This document shows, piece by piece, positions 24,316 through 33,219 of a stretch of DNA of 39,747 nucleotides (within the stretch, counting starts at the first letter, position 1; the number at the start of each line of letters is the position of its first letter). The position numbers and the translations under genes are program-made. Source of the DNA: an uncultured Bacilli bacterium (GTDB lineage Bacteria > Bacillota_I > Bacilli_A > RF39 > UBA660); assembly GCA_944350365.1 (NCBI GenBank), contig CALVOU010000008.1, positions 1-39,747 on the forward strand. The letters are read 5' to 3'. Under the pieces are notes generated by a model, which searched no databases, was not told where the DNA came from, and was given only the letters and a program-made list of their open reading frames with translations.

Positions 24316-24332
24316 TGATCTTATCTTTTTGA
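24288..24332. terminator. Bidirectional terminator inside overlapping convergent gene ends
   Basis: AAAGATAAGATC (24288-24299) pairs perfectly with GATCTTATCTTT (24317-24328). T-rich tracts follow on both strands. The arms are part of the coding ends of both flanking genes. Confidence 0.85.
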
Positions 24333-25429
24333 ATATCGATACCTAGAATAGAAGTATAGATTAAGTCTACTTGTCTTTCTAGAGCTAGTCCTGGAAATCG
24401 GTCTTTATAATATTTAGTAATGATTGGGACTGAAACTTCCTTTTTTACTTCGTGTAGATATTTTTTTCCTAATTCATTGAACCCTAGAATCCGAATATAT
24501 TCTATCTCTTTGGTGGATGAAGCCATCTCTTTGGTAAAACCGCAGAGAATATGAAGTAGTAGTCGACTGATTTTATTGTAAGTATATCGTTTGGTTTTCA
24601 CTTTTTTTATGAGTTCTTCCCAACTAGTTGCGGAGTTGATTTGTTTTAAGATTCTATGTTCGATTCCTTCATCGACCGTTTGATACTGGTCTAAATGATC
24701 AGTAGAATAGAGTTTATATTTTAAGAAAGGAAAGAAACACTCTATATCGTAATTGGTTTTCTTTAAATAATTAAGGGTAATTTTAGGAACGCAAGAAGAA
24801 ATATCTACTTTATCTTTTAATGCTTTTCGAATACTTGTGGCACTAGATATTTCTTGATTTAATTCTTTTTCATGAAAATCGTTGGTTCTTTGAATAGTGA
24901 ATGGGATGATGTTTGCTTGTTGATGGACAATTTCTTTGATGTAGCTAAATCCTAGTAGATCATTAGGGGTGTTGAGAGAAGTTCCACCTAATTCTTTTAA
25001 GGCTAAGTTTAAAGAAGTGGGGTAATTGTTTCCTTGTTTTTGATAAAAGCGGACTAGTTCATGATATTTAGGACTACTAACAATAGGAACTAACTTGGTT
25101 AATTCTTCTATATTGTTCGATTCACTGCCGAAAACGAGATAATCTACTTGTAATAAAGAAAGTAGGCGAATCGCTCCGTAAGCAAAAATATCGGCACTTT
25201 GCGTCGCAAAAGAAAAAGGTAATTCTATGACTAGGTCAACTCCATAATGAAGCGCAATTTCGGTTTTATCCCATTTATCTAAGAAACTTGGAATTCCTCT
25301 TTGGGTAAAGTTTCCTGATAAAATTAAAACGATTGGCGTGTTTGGAAACATTACTTTTACTTTTTGTAAGTGATATAGATGTCCATTATGAAAGGGGTTA
25401 TATTCACAAATAATACCGACACTTTTCAT
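24299..25429 (-). CDS. tmcAL: tRNA(Met) cytidine acetate ligase TmcAL
   Basis: This 376-residue enzyme (YlbM family) activates acetate with ATP and forms N4-acetylcytidine at the wobble position of elongator tRNA-Met. The nucleotidyltransferase motif is at the N-terminus: GIICEYNPFHNGHLYHLQK, with HxGH at about residues 14-17. LVFGSESNN and TSLNTPNDLLGFSYI are further family blocks, and SSATSIRKAL matches the S-x-x-x-I-R motif. The start has a perfect AAGGAGG. Length is typical. In Bacillus ylbM lies near ylbN (yceD) and rpmF; here yceD-rpmF are the divergent neighbours, which agrees. Confidence 0.93.
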   Translation of the reverse strand: MKSVGIICEYNPFHNGHLYHLQKVKVMFPNTPIVLILSGNFTQRGIPSFLDKWDKTEIALHYGVDLVIELPFSFATQSADIFAYGAIRLLSLLQVDYLVFGSESNNIEELTKLVPIVSSPKYHELVRFYQKQGNNYPTSLNLALKELGGTSLNTPNDLLGFSYIKEIVHQQANIIPFTIQRTNDFHEKELNQEISSATSIRKALKDKVDISSCVPKITLNYLKKTNYDIECFFPFLKYKLYSTDHLDQYQTVDEGIEHRILKQINSATSWEELIKKVKTKRYTYNKISRLLLHILCGFTKEMASSTKEIEYIRILGFNELGKKYLHEVKKEVSVPIITKYYKDRFPGLALERQVDLIYTSILGIDIQKDKIIIHNR

Positions 25430-25537
25430 AAAATACCTCCTTGATAGCTATATAATACACGAAAAAGGGAAAAAGAACTAGAAAAAGTTTGAAAAAAATA
25501 AACTTTTATTGTATAATGAATGAGCGGTGGTGATAGT

Positions 25538-26002
25538 ATGGAAATAGAGATAACTTCATTGCTAACAGGAACAGATAAACACCTTGAATTTAATCAACCT
25601 ATCGATATTCCTAAGGAGTATTATCAAAATACCGATATTAAAGCTTTACAAAATGTGGTAGGGAAAGGACACCTACTGCTTGACGGAGAGGAATTTCATC
25701 TTCAAGTTTATGTTTCTGGCGAGATGATTTTAAATGATGCGATCAGCTTGGAGGAAGAAAAATATCCGTTTACTTGTGAAGTGATAGAAAAAGTGCCAAT
25801 AAAACTAGAAAAGATGAAAAATACTCTTGATATTACCGAGATTTTATGGCAAAATATTATGTTAGAAGTCCCATTACGGTTTACTACAGTAGATGATTAC
25901 AGTAAATACCAAGGTGACGGCTGGAAATTAACAAGTGAAGAAGAATTAAAAGTAGAGAATAATCCTTTTAATGATTTGAAAAAAATGATGGGAGGGGAGT
26001 GA
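25538..26002 (+). CDS. yceD: YceD/DUF177 family protein
   Basis: This 154-residue protein of the YceD family (YlbN in Bacillus) is encoded before rpmF in most bacteria and has been linked to 23S rRNA or ribosome biogenesis. Visible elements are the beta-rich N-terminal half, [22 protein letters not shown] (a replacement for the usual Cys-rich turn of some members), and the C-terminal [10 protein letters not shown] segment, which matches the family's (N/D)PRxxxLxxL ending. The start at ATG 25538 has GGTGGTGAT upstream; the ATG at 25520 has no site. The rpmF start follows its stop by five bases. Confidence 0.88.
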   Translation: MEIEITSLLTGTDKHLEFNQPIDIPKEYYQNTDIKALQNVVGKGHLLLDGEEFHLQVYVSGEMILNDAISLEEEKYPFTCEVIEKVPIKLEKMKNTLDITEILWQNIMLEVPLRFTTVDDYSKYQGDGWKLTSEEELKVENNPFNDLKKMMGGE

Positions 26003-26007
26003 TAAAC

Positions 26008-26190
26008 ATGGCAGTACCATTCAGAAAAGTATCTAAAACAAGAAAGAGAATGAGAAGAAGTCACAATGCGTTAGAGGCAGTAGGTACGACAAAATGTACG
26101 AATTGTGGTGAAATGATTCGTCCACATAGAGCTTGCCCTAAATGTGGTTTCTACAAAGGAAAAGAAGTAGTTAGTAAAGAAGCTGAATAA
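26008..26190 (+). CDS. rpmF: 50S ribosomal protein L32
   Basis: This is a 60-residue L32 with the canonical start [20 protein letters not shown]. The zinc-binding form is present (CTNCG...CPKCG), not a cysteine-free paralogue. The start at ATG 26008 is nine bases after GGAGGGGAG and agrees with the conserved N-terminus; the GTG at 25999 is upstream of it. Coupled with yceD. Confidence 0.97.
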   Translation: MAVPFRKVSKTRKRMRRSHNALEAVGTTKCTNCGEMIRPHRACPKCGFYKGKEVVSKEAE

Positions 26191-26208
26191 GCATCTTTTT
26201 CTTTTTTT
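26176..26208 (+). terminator. Probable terminator of yceD-rpmF
   Basis: AAAGA-A-GCT (26176-26184) pairs with AGC-A-TCTTT (26190-26198) with one mismatch, followed by two T runs. The 5' arm is in the rpmF 3' end. Confidence 0.5.
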
Positions 26209-26258
26209 CAACAAAATTCTATGGTTTAAAGTGGTATATAAAAACTAGGGGTGAGATG

Positions 26259-27038
26259 ATGAAAGTTTATCTCGATCTAGTTTTTTTTATGAATTTTGGT
26301 TTTGATTTTTTATTACTATTAACAGTGAATTTGGTGTTAAAACGAAATAGAAAACTGTCATCTGTTTTATTGGGTAGTTTGATTGGTGCCCTTAGTATTT
26401 TCTTTTTGTTTTTACCGTTAAATAGTATTACTTTGTTTTTATTAAAATTATTGATTTCCCTATTGATGATATGGGCTGCTTTCGGTTTTTTCACTTGGAA
26501 AACCTTTTTCATCAATACGTTGTATTTATATTTTATCAGTATTCTTTTAGGGGGCTTTCTCTATTATCTGAATTTAGAATTTTCTTATCAGAATCAAGGG
26601 TTACTATTTTTTCATAACGGTTTTAGTATTAATTATATTTTATTATTTCTTTTAAGCCCGATTATTTTATGGTGTTACTTGAAGCAGACGAAGAGTTTTA
26701 AAACTACATATCACTCTTATTATAAAGTAGAATTAATTTATCAGGGAAAACATTATCATTATACTGGGTATTTAGATACAGGGAATAAATTATATGATCC
26801 TTATAAACATCGTCCAGTTTTATTGCTTTATGACCCTAAACTAAAGATAAAAAAAAATGAAAAGATCATTTATACTCCTTATGATGGCCTTAATCATACC
26901 GGGATTATCCCTTGTATAATAGTAGAAAAGCTTATTATTGATGGCACAATAGAAAAAGAAAACATACTAGTAGGACTTAGTCAAGAGTCGTTTAAAATAG
27001 ATGGTATTTCTATGATCTTACATGTTGATCTTTTTTAG
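26259..27038 (+). CDS. spoIIGA: SpoIIGA, pro-SigE processing protease
   Basis: This is a ~259-residue membrane aspartic protease that cleaves pro-SigE in the mother cell after the SpoIIR signal from the forespore. About five spans occupy the N-terminal ~150 residues, starting VYLDLVFFMNFGFDFLLLL. The C-terminal cytoplasmic protease domain has the catalytic D-T-G in YTGYLDTGNKLYDP, followed by RPVLLLYD. Length is slightly short (about 300 in Bacillus). I place the start at the second of two adjacent ATGs (26259) for better spacing to GGGGTGAG; 26256 is also possible. sigE follows 81 bp later. Confidence 0.93.
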   Translation: MKVYLDLVFFMNFGFDFLLLLTVNLVLKRNRKLSSVLLGSLIGALSIFFLFLPLNSITLFLLKLLISLLMIWAAFGFFTWKTFFINTLYLYFISILLGGFLYYLNLEFSYQNQGLLFFHNGFSINYILLFLLSPIILWCYLKQTKSFKTTYHSYYKVELIYQGKHYHYTGYLDTGNKLYDPYKHRPVLLLYDPKLKIKKNEKIIYTPYDGLNHTGIIPCIIVEKLIIDGTIEKENILVGLSQESFKIDGISMILHVDLF

Positions 27039-27053
27039 ACTTTTTCACTTCAC

Positions 27054-27087
27054 TTCGACAGTTTTCTATGATTCTTATTTCTATAAT
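27054..27087 (+). promoter_or_regulatory. Probable Spo0A-dependent promoter of sigE
   Basis: TTCGACA (27054-27060) is a perfect match to the Spo0A box. A TATAAT (27082-27087) follows after 21 bp, with no normal -35 at 17 bp. In the Bacillus spoIIG promoter a 0A box likewise overlaps a displaced -35. Here it lies between spoIIGA and sigE. Confidence 0.6.
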
Positions 27088-27119
27088 TGAAGGGTCAAAC
27101 ATAGAATGAAGAAAGGGAG

Positions 27120-27821
27120 ATGAAGAAAAAAGTGTTATGGTTATTGTTGTTGCTTAGTGAAATTTTTCAAAGAGCGAATGTTTTATTTTATGTAGGGGCA
27201 ACCGATGTTTTACCGGAACCGTTATCTAAAGCAGAAGAAGAGTATTATTTAGTGATGGCTAATGATGGTGATTTATTTGCGCGAGATAAATTGATTGAAC
27301 ATAATTTGCGATTAGTGGTCTTTTTGGCGAAGAAGTATGAAAATACAAAAGTAGATTTAGAAGATTTAGTGAGTATTGGGACGATTGGATTAATTAAAGG
27401 AATTAAGACTTATCAGATGGATAAAAATATTAAATTAGCGACTTATGCCTCTCGGTGTATCGATAATGAAATTTTAATGTATTTACGGAAGAATAAGAAA
27501 GTACGAACGGAAATTAGTTTTGATGAGTCTTTAAGCTTTGATGCCGATGGGAATGAATTACATTTAGAAGATATTTTGGGAACTGATCCTGACATTGTAA
27601 CGAGAGATTTGGAACGAGAAACGGAAAAGAATTTAGTAATGGAAGAGATTAATAAATTAGGTAAACGTGATAAGGAAATTATTATGCTTCGCTATGGATT
27701 AATGGGACATAAAGAAATGACGCAGAAAGATGTTGCCGAATTACTAGGAATCAGTCAATCTTACATCTCTAGGATCGAGAAAAAAGTCATTAGACGGTTA
27801 AAAAATTTAGTGAAGTGTTAG
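27120..27821 (+). CDS. sigE: Sporulation sigma factor SigE (pro-form)
   Basis: This 233-residue sigma-70 family factor for early mother-cell transcription is made as an inactive precursor. The hydrophobic pro-sequence is at residues 1-27 or so (VLWLLLLLSEIFQ), followed by the conserved YVGATDVLPEPLS block where SpoIIGA cuts. Region 2 is DLEDLVSIGTIGLIKGIKTYQ through ATYASRCIDNEILMYLRK. Region 4 is EMTQKDVAELLGISQSYISRIEKKV. GAAAGGGAG precedes the start. In Bacillus sigG follows; here a terminator and ftsK follow instead. Confidence 0.95.
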   Translation: MKKKVLWLLLLLSEIFQRANVLFYVGATDVLPEPLSKAEEEYYLVMANDGDLFARDKLIEHNLRLVVFLAKKYENTKVDLEDLVSIGTIGLIKGIKTYQMDKNIKLATYASRCIDNEILMYLRKNKKVRTEISFDESLSFDADGNELHLEDILGTDPDIVTRDLERETEKNLVMEEINKLGKRDKEIIMLRYGLMGHKEMTQKDVAELLGISQSYISRIEKKVIRRLKNLVKC

Positions 27822-27846
27822 GATAGATTATAGTCTATCTTTTTCT
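27822..27846 (+). terminator. Terminator of sigE
   Basis: GATAGA (27822-27827) pairs with TCTATC (27834-27839) around a 6-nt loop, followed by T5. Confidence 0.7.
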
Positions 27847-27927
27847 TTGATTTTACGTTAACTCCTTTCTTTTTTTCTTAAAACTCGCTATAATGGATAT
27901 ATAGAAGAATCGGTCGAGGTGTTAATT

Positions 27928-30213
27928 ATGGCAAAAAGAAAAAAGAAAAAGGAAAGTCCAAAACAGAAATTTGAACATTGGAATGAATTAGTAGGACTTG
28001 TATTGATTATTATCTCTATTTTGAGTATTGTTCCAACACCACTTGGTTTTATTGGCCAATTGGGCGCTAGTTTTGCAATGTTTTTAATTGGTACTTGGTA
28101 TCAAGTGTTGTTGTTGTTTACTTTTGTAGTGGGTTGTTATATGGTATATAAAAGGAAAACACCTAATTTCGCAACTGGACGTTTTATGGGGTTATATGCC
28201 CTTGCTATTGGTCTTTTGGTACTTGGACATATTAATTATGTGAAGGAAAATACAAGTGATATATTGATTGTTTTTAAGGCAACGATCGACAACCTACTAG
28301 CCAATTTTTCTAATATCATGAATGGAGTTCCACTTACATTAAAAGGAGCAGGAATTATTGGAGCAACGTTTAGTATTATTTTTTATAAGTTGTTTGCGAT
28401 AGAAGGTACTTATATTGTTGCTGTCGTTTTACTTCTTTTAAGTATTGTTTTATTAACTGGTATTGATTTGATTGGGTTATGTAAAAAACCATTTCAAAAA
28501 CTTCATCGTAAGAAAAAGAAACCTAGTTTGGAAGATACTGGAGTTATCGTCAATGATTCTTCCATATTAAAAGAAGTACCTAATGAAGATAATAAGATTC
28601 GTATTCATAGTATCGATGAACTTACCAAGATTAAAGATGAACATAAAGAAGTAGAGGATAAAGGAAACTTAGGTCATTTGGTAACAGAAGCAGAGACAGG
28701 AGCTAATGAATTACCGAATGAACCAGTTGTTAAGATTCAAGATCATACCAATTATCATTATCAACTTCCGCCTTTATCTTTGATCCCACCGACTAAAAAG
28801 TCTAAAAATTCAAATGGTAATGAAGTGATTGAAGCAAATATTGTGAAGCTAGAAAAAGTATTGAAAGATTTTAATATTATTGCTAAAGTAGTAGAAGTCA
28901 ATGTAGGACCGAGTGTTACTCAATATGAATTAGAGATTTCTTCAGGTACAAAAGTAAATAAAATATTGAGTTTAAGCAGGGAAATTTCTTTGGCTTTAGC
29001 GAAAAAGGATGTCCGTATTCAAGCACCCATACCTGGTAAATCTACAGTAGGAGTAGAACTAGCGAACGATACGATAACGCCAGTTGGACTACGAGAGATT
29101 TTGGAGTCTGTTCCTGCCAATAAAGAGAAAAGTAAATTGTTGGTTGCCCTTGGAAAAAATATTATGGGAAATAGTATTTTCTGTGAAATTGATAAGACTC
29201 CTCACTTACTCGTAGCTGGTTCAACGGGTAGTGGTAAATCTGTTTGTATTAACTGTATGATTGCTTCTATTTTGATGAGAACAAAGCCTACTGAAGTGAA
29301 ACTAGTTCTTGTCGATCCAAAAAAAGTTGAGCTTAGTATGTACAATGGAATTCCTCATTTGTTGATTCCTGTTGTTACAGATCCTAAAAAAGCGAGTGAT
29401 GCGTTAAAACGTATTGTTCGGGAAATGGAAGATAGATATGATATTTTCAGTGATAAAGGGGTCAAAAATATTGCGACTTATAATGAGTGGGTCGATAAGC
29501 AAAATGAAGGAAGAAGTGAAGAGGAGAAAATTCCTCATATGTTTTATATTGTTGTTATCGTCGATGAACTTGCTGATTTGATGTTGGTAGCTAGTAAAGA
29601 AGTAGAAGATTCTATTATGAGAATTACTCAGATGGCACGTGCTGCTGGTATCCATTTGATTGTTGCTACGCAAAGACCTTCTACGGATGTCATTACTGGA
29701 GTAGTTAAGGCGAATATCCCATCTCGTATTTCCTTTGCCGTTTCTAGTAGTATCGATTCTAGAACGATTTTGGATGCAACAGGAGCCGAAAAATTACTTG
29801 GTAAAGGAGATATGTTATTTTTACCGATGGGTGAAAATGCGCCAGTCAGAGTTCAGGGGGCTTTTGTTTCTGATGAAGATTTACAAAAAATTGTCGATTA
29901 TACGGTTTCTCAACAAAAAGCGCAATACGATGAACGTTTCATGAACTTAGGAGAAAGTAGTAATAACGATAATCCAAGCATGGAAGAAGTTCGTGATGCT
30001 CCTGAAGAGTACGACGATCCTTTATATAATGAAATTGTCGAGTTTGTCATTACGACAGGTAAAGCTAGTGCTTCTCTTTTACAACGAAGATTTCGTTTAG
30101 GCTATAACCGCGCAGCTAGATGTATTGACCTGTTGGAAGAAAGAGGAATTATTGGTCCTGCTAATGGCAGTAAGCCTCGAGAAGTACTTGTAAAATTAGA
30201 TGATGAAGAATAA
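27928..30213 (+). CDS. ftsK: FtsK/SpoIIIE family DNA translocase
   Basis: This 761-residue membrane-anchored ATPase pumps DNA through the division or sporulation septum. A Lys-rich N-terminus is followed by about four spans (to about residue 190) and a short linker. The motor domain has Walker A GSTGSGKS near residue 435, Walker B-like FYIVVIVDELADLM and the IHLIVATQRPSTDVITG block. The C-terminal gamma winged helix (TTGKASASLLQRRFRLGYNRAARCIDLLE) recognises orienting DNA sequences. The start at ATG 27928 follows GAGGTG by six bases. Whether it serves as SbtA-like housekeeping FtsK or as SpoIIIE cannot be told; position next to sigE favours a sporulation role. Confidence 0.95.
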   Translation: MAKRKKKKESPKQKFEHWNELVGLVLIIISILSIVPTPLGFIGQLGASFAMFLIGTWYQVLLLFTFVVGCYMVYKRKTPNFATGRFMGLYALAIGLLVLGHINYVKENTSDILIVFKATIDNLLANFSNIMNGVPLTLKGAGIIGATFSIIFYKLFAIEGTYIVAVVLLLLSIVLLTGIDLIGLCKKPFQKLHRKKKKPSLEDTGVIVNDSSILKEVPNEDNKIRIHSIDELTKIKDEHKEVEDKGNLGHLVTEAETGANELPNEPVVKIQDHTNYHYQLPPLSLIPPTKKSKNSNGNEVIEANIVKLEKVLKDFNIIAKVVEVNVGPSVTQYELEISSGTKVNKILSLSREISLALAKKDVRIQAPIPGKSTVGVELANDTITPVGLREILESVPANKEKSKLLVALGKNIMGNSIFCEIDKTPHLLVAGSTGSGKSVCINCMIASILMRTKPTEVKLVLVDPKKVELSMYNGIPHLLIPVVTDPKKASDALKRIVREMEDRYDIFSDKGVKNIATYNEWVDKQNEGRSEEEKIPHMFYIVVIVDELADLMLVASKEVEDSIMRITQMARAAGIHLIVATQRPSTDVITGVVKANIPSRISFAVSSSIDSRTILDATGAEKLLGKGDMLFLPMGENAPVRVQGAFVSDEDLQKIVDYTVSQQKAQYDERFMNLGESSNNDNPSMEEVRDAPEEYDDPLYNEIVEFVITTGKASASLLQRRFRLGYNRAARCIDLLEERGIIGPANGSKPREVLVKLDDEE

Positions 30214-30230
30214 AATGGTTTCTATTGTTT

Positions 30231-30260
30231 AAGCACTCTCGTATTTGAGGGTGCTTTTTC
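30231..30260 (+). terminator. Terminator of ftsK
   Basis: AAGCACTCTC (30231-30240) pairs with GAGGGTGCTT (30247-30256) with one G-U pair, followed by T residues. Confidence 0.85.
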
Positions 30261-30283
30261 TTCGTCATTTTTTTGAAAAGTGG

Positions 30284-30312
30284 TGGTATTTTTCTTCGTC
30301 GTCCGTTATAAT
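30284..30312 (+). promoter_or_regulatory. Possible lemA promoter
   Basis: TATAAT (30307-30312) with a weak TGGTAT (30284-30289) 17 bp upstream. Confidence 0.45.
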
Positions 30313-30337
30313 TAAATTAGATAGGAGGAGTATAAAC

Positions 30338-30886
30338 ATGTGGTTATGGATTATTTTAGGGGTAGTTGTTGTCTTAATCATTATTGTGATGGTTATCTAC
30401 AATAGTTTGGTTGTTTTAAGAAATAAAAAGGATAATGAGTGGGCGCAAATCGATGTACAGTTAAAACGACGAGCGGATTTGATTCCTAATTTAGTAGAAA
30501 CCGTAAAAGGATACGCTAAACATGAAAGCTCAACTTTAGAAGAGATTATTCAAGCAAGAAATTCTTTAGTGTCTGCTAAAACACCTGAAGAAGAAATTAA
30601 GAAAAATAACGAGTTAACGAATGCAATTTCTAGATTGTTTGCTCTTGCGGAAAATTATCCGGATTTAAAAGCAAATCAGAATTTTTTAAGTTTACAAAAT
30701 GATTTAAAAGAGACTGAGGATAAAATTTCAATGGCACGCCAGTTCTATAACGATACTATACTCACTTATAATAATAAAGTAGAGACGGTACCTACTAATA
30801 TTATTGCTAACTTGTTTGGCTTTAAGAAAGCTACTTTCTTTGAAGTAGAAGAAAGTGAAAAAAGCACACCTAAAGTATCATTTTAA
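30338..30886 (+). CDS. lemA: LemA family protein
   Basis: This 182-residue LemA protein has one N-terminal span (about residues 2-23, [19 protein letters not shown]), the hallmark [33 protein letters not shown] region, and a helical bundle ending in the family's C-terminal FF-rich motif ([18 protein letters not shown]). Function is poorly defined. LemA is very often encoded next to a DUF2207 protein, as here. The ATG at 30338 has AGGAGG (30324-30328 region) upstream. A hairpin with T7 between the two genes may reduce read-through. Confidence 0.93.
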   Translation: MWLWIILGVVVVLIIIVMVIYNSLVVLRNKKDNEWAQIDVQLKRRADLIPNLVETVKGYAKHESSTLEEIIQARNSLVSAKTPEEEIKKNNELTNAISRLFALAENYPDLKANQNFLSLQNDLKETEDKISMARQFYNDTILTYNNKVETVPTNIIANLFGFKKATFFEVEESEKSTPKVSF

Positions 30887-30892
30887 TGAATT

Positions 30893-30917
30893 ACTTACCA
30901 TCAAGGTAAGTTTTTTT
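30893..30917 (+). terminator. Terminator or attenuator between lemA and DUF2207 gene
   Basis: ACTTACC (30893-30899) pairs with GGTAAGT (30905-30911) around a 5-nt loop, then T7. The next ribosome binding site (GGAGGG) begins directly after it. Confidence 0.75.
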
Positions 30918-30927
30918 GGAGGGAATC

Positions 30928-33183
30928 ATGAAAAGAATAAAATGGATATTTAGTAGTATTATTCTCGCTATATTTTTTATTCCGAGTCTTGTTTTCGCAG
31001 AAGGAACTGATCGCTTTTATATTGATTTAACGGTTTTGGATAATGGAGATATTGCGGTAAAAGAGGCCATCTCATTAACCGGAGAGTATAATGGTTCTTA
31101 TCGTGATATTATTTATCAGAATCCTTATGCTTATCCTTTTACCGGTTTATATAGTAACTTTGCGGGAAATACAGATATCTATAATGGAACGGGAATAAAA
31201 GATTTAAAAGTTTATCGAATTGATAAAGCTGATTTTCTTCATATTGAAGATTTAAATAAAAAGAAAGATCAGTTTCGTTTAGTAGAAGATGCCTCTAATG
31301 GCGATAGTGGGGTATATACCCTTTCTACTAGAGATGATGGTGTATACCTTAAGATGTTTATGCCGTCTAAAGAAAACAGTGTTTTTTATTTAGAATACAC
31401 AATTACGGATGCGGTAGTACTACATGATGATGTAGCGGAACTTTTTTGGAATGTACTAGGAGATGGATATACAGAAAAAATAGAGGATTTTCAAGTTTTG
31501 GTTCATTTACCGGGAGATGGGGATAGTGATCTTCGGGTATGGACACACGGACCGTTAACAGGGGAAAATAAGATTATTGATGCCAAGACAGTTATGTTTA
31601 AAGATACCGATGTAAGTAGTTATGAGGCAGAGACCATTCGCTTAATGTTTAGTCTGGATCTTGTTCCTAATGGCACGAAATATTCTCATGTTTTAGGAAG
31701 AGAAAATATTTTAAAGGTTGAACAATTAATGGCGGATGAGGCAAATGCTTATCGTGAACAACATCGTCTTGAAGCGATTAATGATGCTTCTTCTAAAGTA
31801 ATCGATTTGGAAGAAGATATGACGATTTATAATTACACTTATGCGTTAGAAGCAGTAACTTCTTTACCTGATGATACTGAAGAAAAAGAAGGCTTTTTGA
31901 ATCGAATATATGCAACTCAAGAGACTGTAAATCAAAATTGGAAAGAAGAAATAGAGAATGATATGTATTGGTTTAGAAAGTATCCTTCAGAATATCAACT
32001 TGATCAATTAAAAGAAATGATTGGTCTTGGATTTGATCAAGATGCGGTAGATAAATATAGTCAAGTGATTCCTGAATTAGAAGAAATTTTGACTGAAGCT
32101 TGGAAAAAGGAGTTATTGATTACGACTTTAGTTTTAGGTTTTCCGTTACTGATTATTTTCTTGGTTGCTTTAAAAATGTATTTTGCGGATAGGAAACAAA
32201 GAAAAACATTTAAACATCGTTATTATCGAGATTTTCCAACTGAAGATGCTCCAGGAGAGATAGAGTATTTAGTTTATCATAAAGTTACTGTAAATTCGTT
32301 TTCCGCTACGATTTTAGATTTAATTCGAAAAAAAGTAATTACAGCTACGGAAATTAGCGAGGGAAAGAAGAAAGATGTACGTCTTTATTTGGAAAATGTG
32401 GATTATGTTCCAAGTTTAGCAGAATCTAAAGTTCTTGATTTATTGTTTGAAACAGTTGGGAAAAAGCGAGAATGTAAGTTGAATGATTTAAAAAAATATG
32501 GAACTAAATCACAATCTAAAGCACGAAGTATTCAACGGGCAATTGACAATTTTTCACGGCTTAGTGAGCAGGGAGTGAAACGGAAAGAGTACTTTTTAGA
32601 TAAGCCTAAAAAGACGTGGTTTAAAACAACGGTTGTTGTTATGGTTACTTTTTTTGAATTTATGTTGATCTTTTTTGCTTTACGCCATTTTCCTAAATGG
32701 TATTTGTATCTTCTTTATCAAGGTGTTTTGTTTGGAATTGTTATTTTCTACTTTATCATGTTAGGAAGATATCATAAACGTACGGAAAAAGGAGCAGAAG
32801 TTTATTCTATGTGGCTTGCTCATCGTCGCTTTTTAAAAGATTTTGGGCGTTTTCCGGAAAAAGAGTTGCCAGAAGTTTCTTTATGGGAACGGTATTTAGT
32901 TACAGCGACGGTATTTCGTTTAGCTAAACGTGTGCAAAAGAGAATGAAACTACAGATGTCATCACTCACTACAGATTCTACTTATCTTTCTAGTTATGCC
33001 CTAATTAATTACAATTTATCTCGTTCGATCACTAGAAGTGTTTCTTCTTCTTATTCTAGTGCCCGTTCGACAATTTCTAGTCATTCTTCAGGTGGTTCTT
33101 ATTCATCTGGTGGAGGCTTTGGTGGCGGTTCGTCTTTCGGCGGTGGCTCCGGTGGTGGAGGCGGTGGAGGCGGTCGCTTCTAA
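30928..33183 (+). CDS. DUF2207 membrane protein
   Basis: This 751-residue exported membrane protein has a signal peptide at residues 1-24 (cleavage likely after VFA). A large extracytoplasmic N-terminal DUF2207 domain follows (Y-I-D-L-T-V-L-D-N-G-D-I, WNVLGDGYTEKIEDF). There is a span near residues 395-415, a cytoplasmic winged-helix-like region (YLVYHKVTVNSFSATILDLIRKK), two more spans (about 565-610) and a C-terminal Ser-rich then Gly-rich tail (GGGFGGGSSFGGG...). The tail is a family trait. It forms the usual pair with lemA; cell envelope function is inferred. GGAGGG precedes the ATG at 30928. Confidence 0.9.
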   Translation: MKRIKWIFSSIILAIFFIPSLVFAEGTDRFYIDLTVLDNGDIAVKEAISLTGEYNGSYRDIIYQNPYAYPFTGLYSNFAGNTDIYNGTGIKDLKVYRIDKADFLHIEDLNKKKDQFRLVEDASNGDSGVYTLSTRDDGVYLKMFMPSKENSVFYLEYTITDAVVLHDDVAELFWNVLGDGYTEKIEDFQVLVHLPGDGDSDLRVWTHGPLTGENKIIDAKTVMFKDTDVSSYEAETIRLMFSLDLVPNGTKYSHVLGRENILKVEQLMADEANAYREQHRLEAINDASSKVIDLEEDMTIYNYTYALEAVTSLPDDTEEKEGFLNRIYATQETVNQNWKEEIENDMYWFRKYPSEYQLDQLKEMIGLGFDQDAVDKYSQVIPELEEILTEAWKKELLITTLVLGFPLLIIFLVALKMYFADRKQRKTFKHRYYRDFPTEDAPGEIEYLVYHKVTVNSFSATILDLIRKKVITATEISEGKKKDVRLYLENVDYVPSLAESKVLDLLFETVGKKRECKLNDLKKYGTKSQSKARSIQRAIDNFSRLSEQGVKRKEYFLDKPKKTWFKTTVVVMVTFFEFMLIFFALRHFPKWYLYLLYQGVLFGIVIFYFIMLGRYHKRTEKGAEVYSMWLAHRRFLKDFGRFPEKELPEVSLWERYLVTATVFRLAKRVQKRMKLQMSSLTTDSTYLSSYALINYNLSRSITRSVSSSYSSARSTISSHSSGGSYSSGGGFGGGSSFGGGSGGGGGGGGRF

Positions 33184-33184
33184 A

Positions 33185-33219
33185 AAAGATATGTCTTTTG
33201 TTTAGGACATATCTTTTTT
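33185..33219. terminator. Bidirectional terminator between convergent genes
   Basis: AAAGATATGTC (33185-33195) pairs with GACATATCTTT (33206-33216), with A runs on the left and T runs on the right. The right arm overlaps the end of the minus-strand peptidase frame. Confidence 0.88.

Noticed and set aside
26207-26213. TTCAACA upstream of spoIIGA as a Spo0A box
   Set aside because: One mismatch to TTCGACA in AT-rich terminator sequence, with no suitable -10 nearby; not convincing.
29404-29673. 89-residue minus-strand ORF inside ftsK
   Set aside because: It lies fully inside a well-conserved gene on the other strand and has no ribosome binding site or family features.
33077-33183. GGT/GGC-rich repeats at the end of the DUF2207 gene as a possible repeat array
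   Set aside because: They encode the Gly-rich tail normal for this family; no spacer-repeat structure, so not CRISPR or a separate element.
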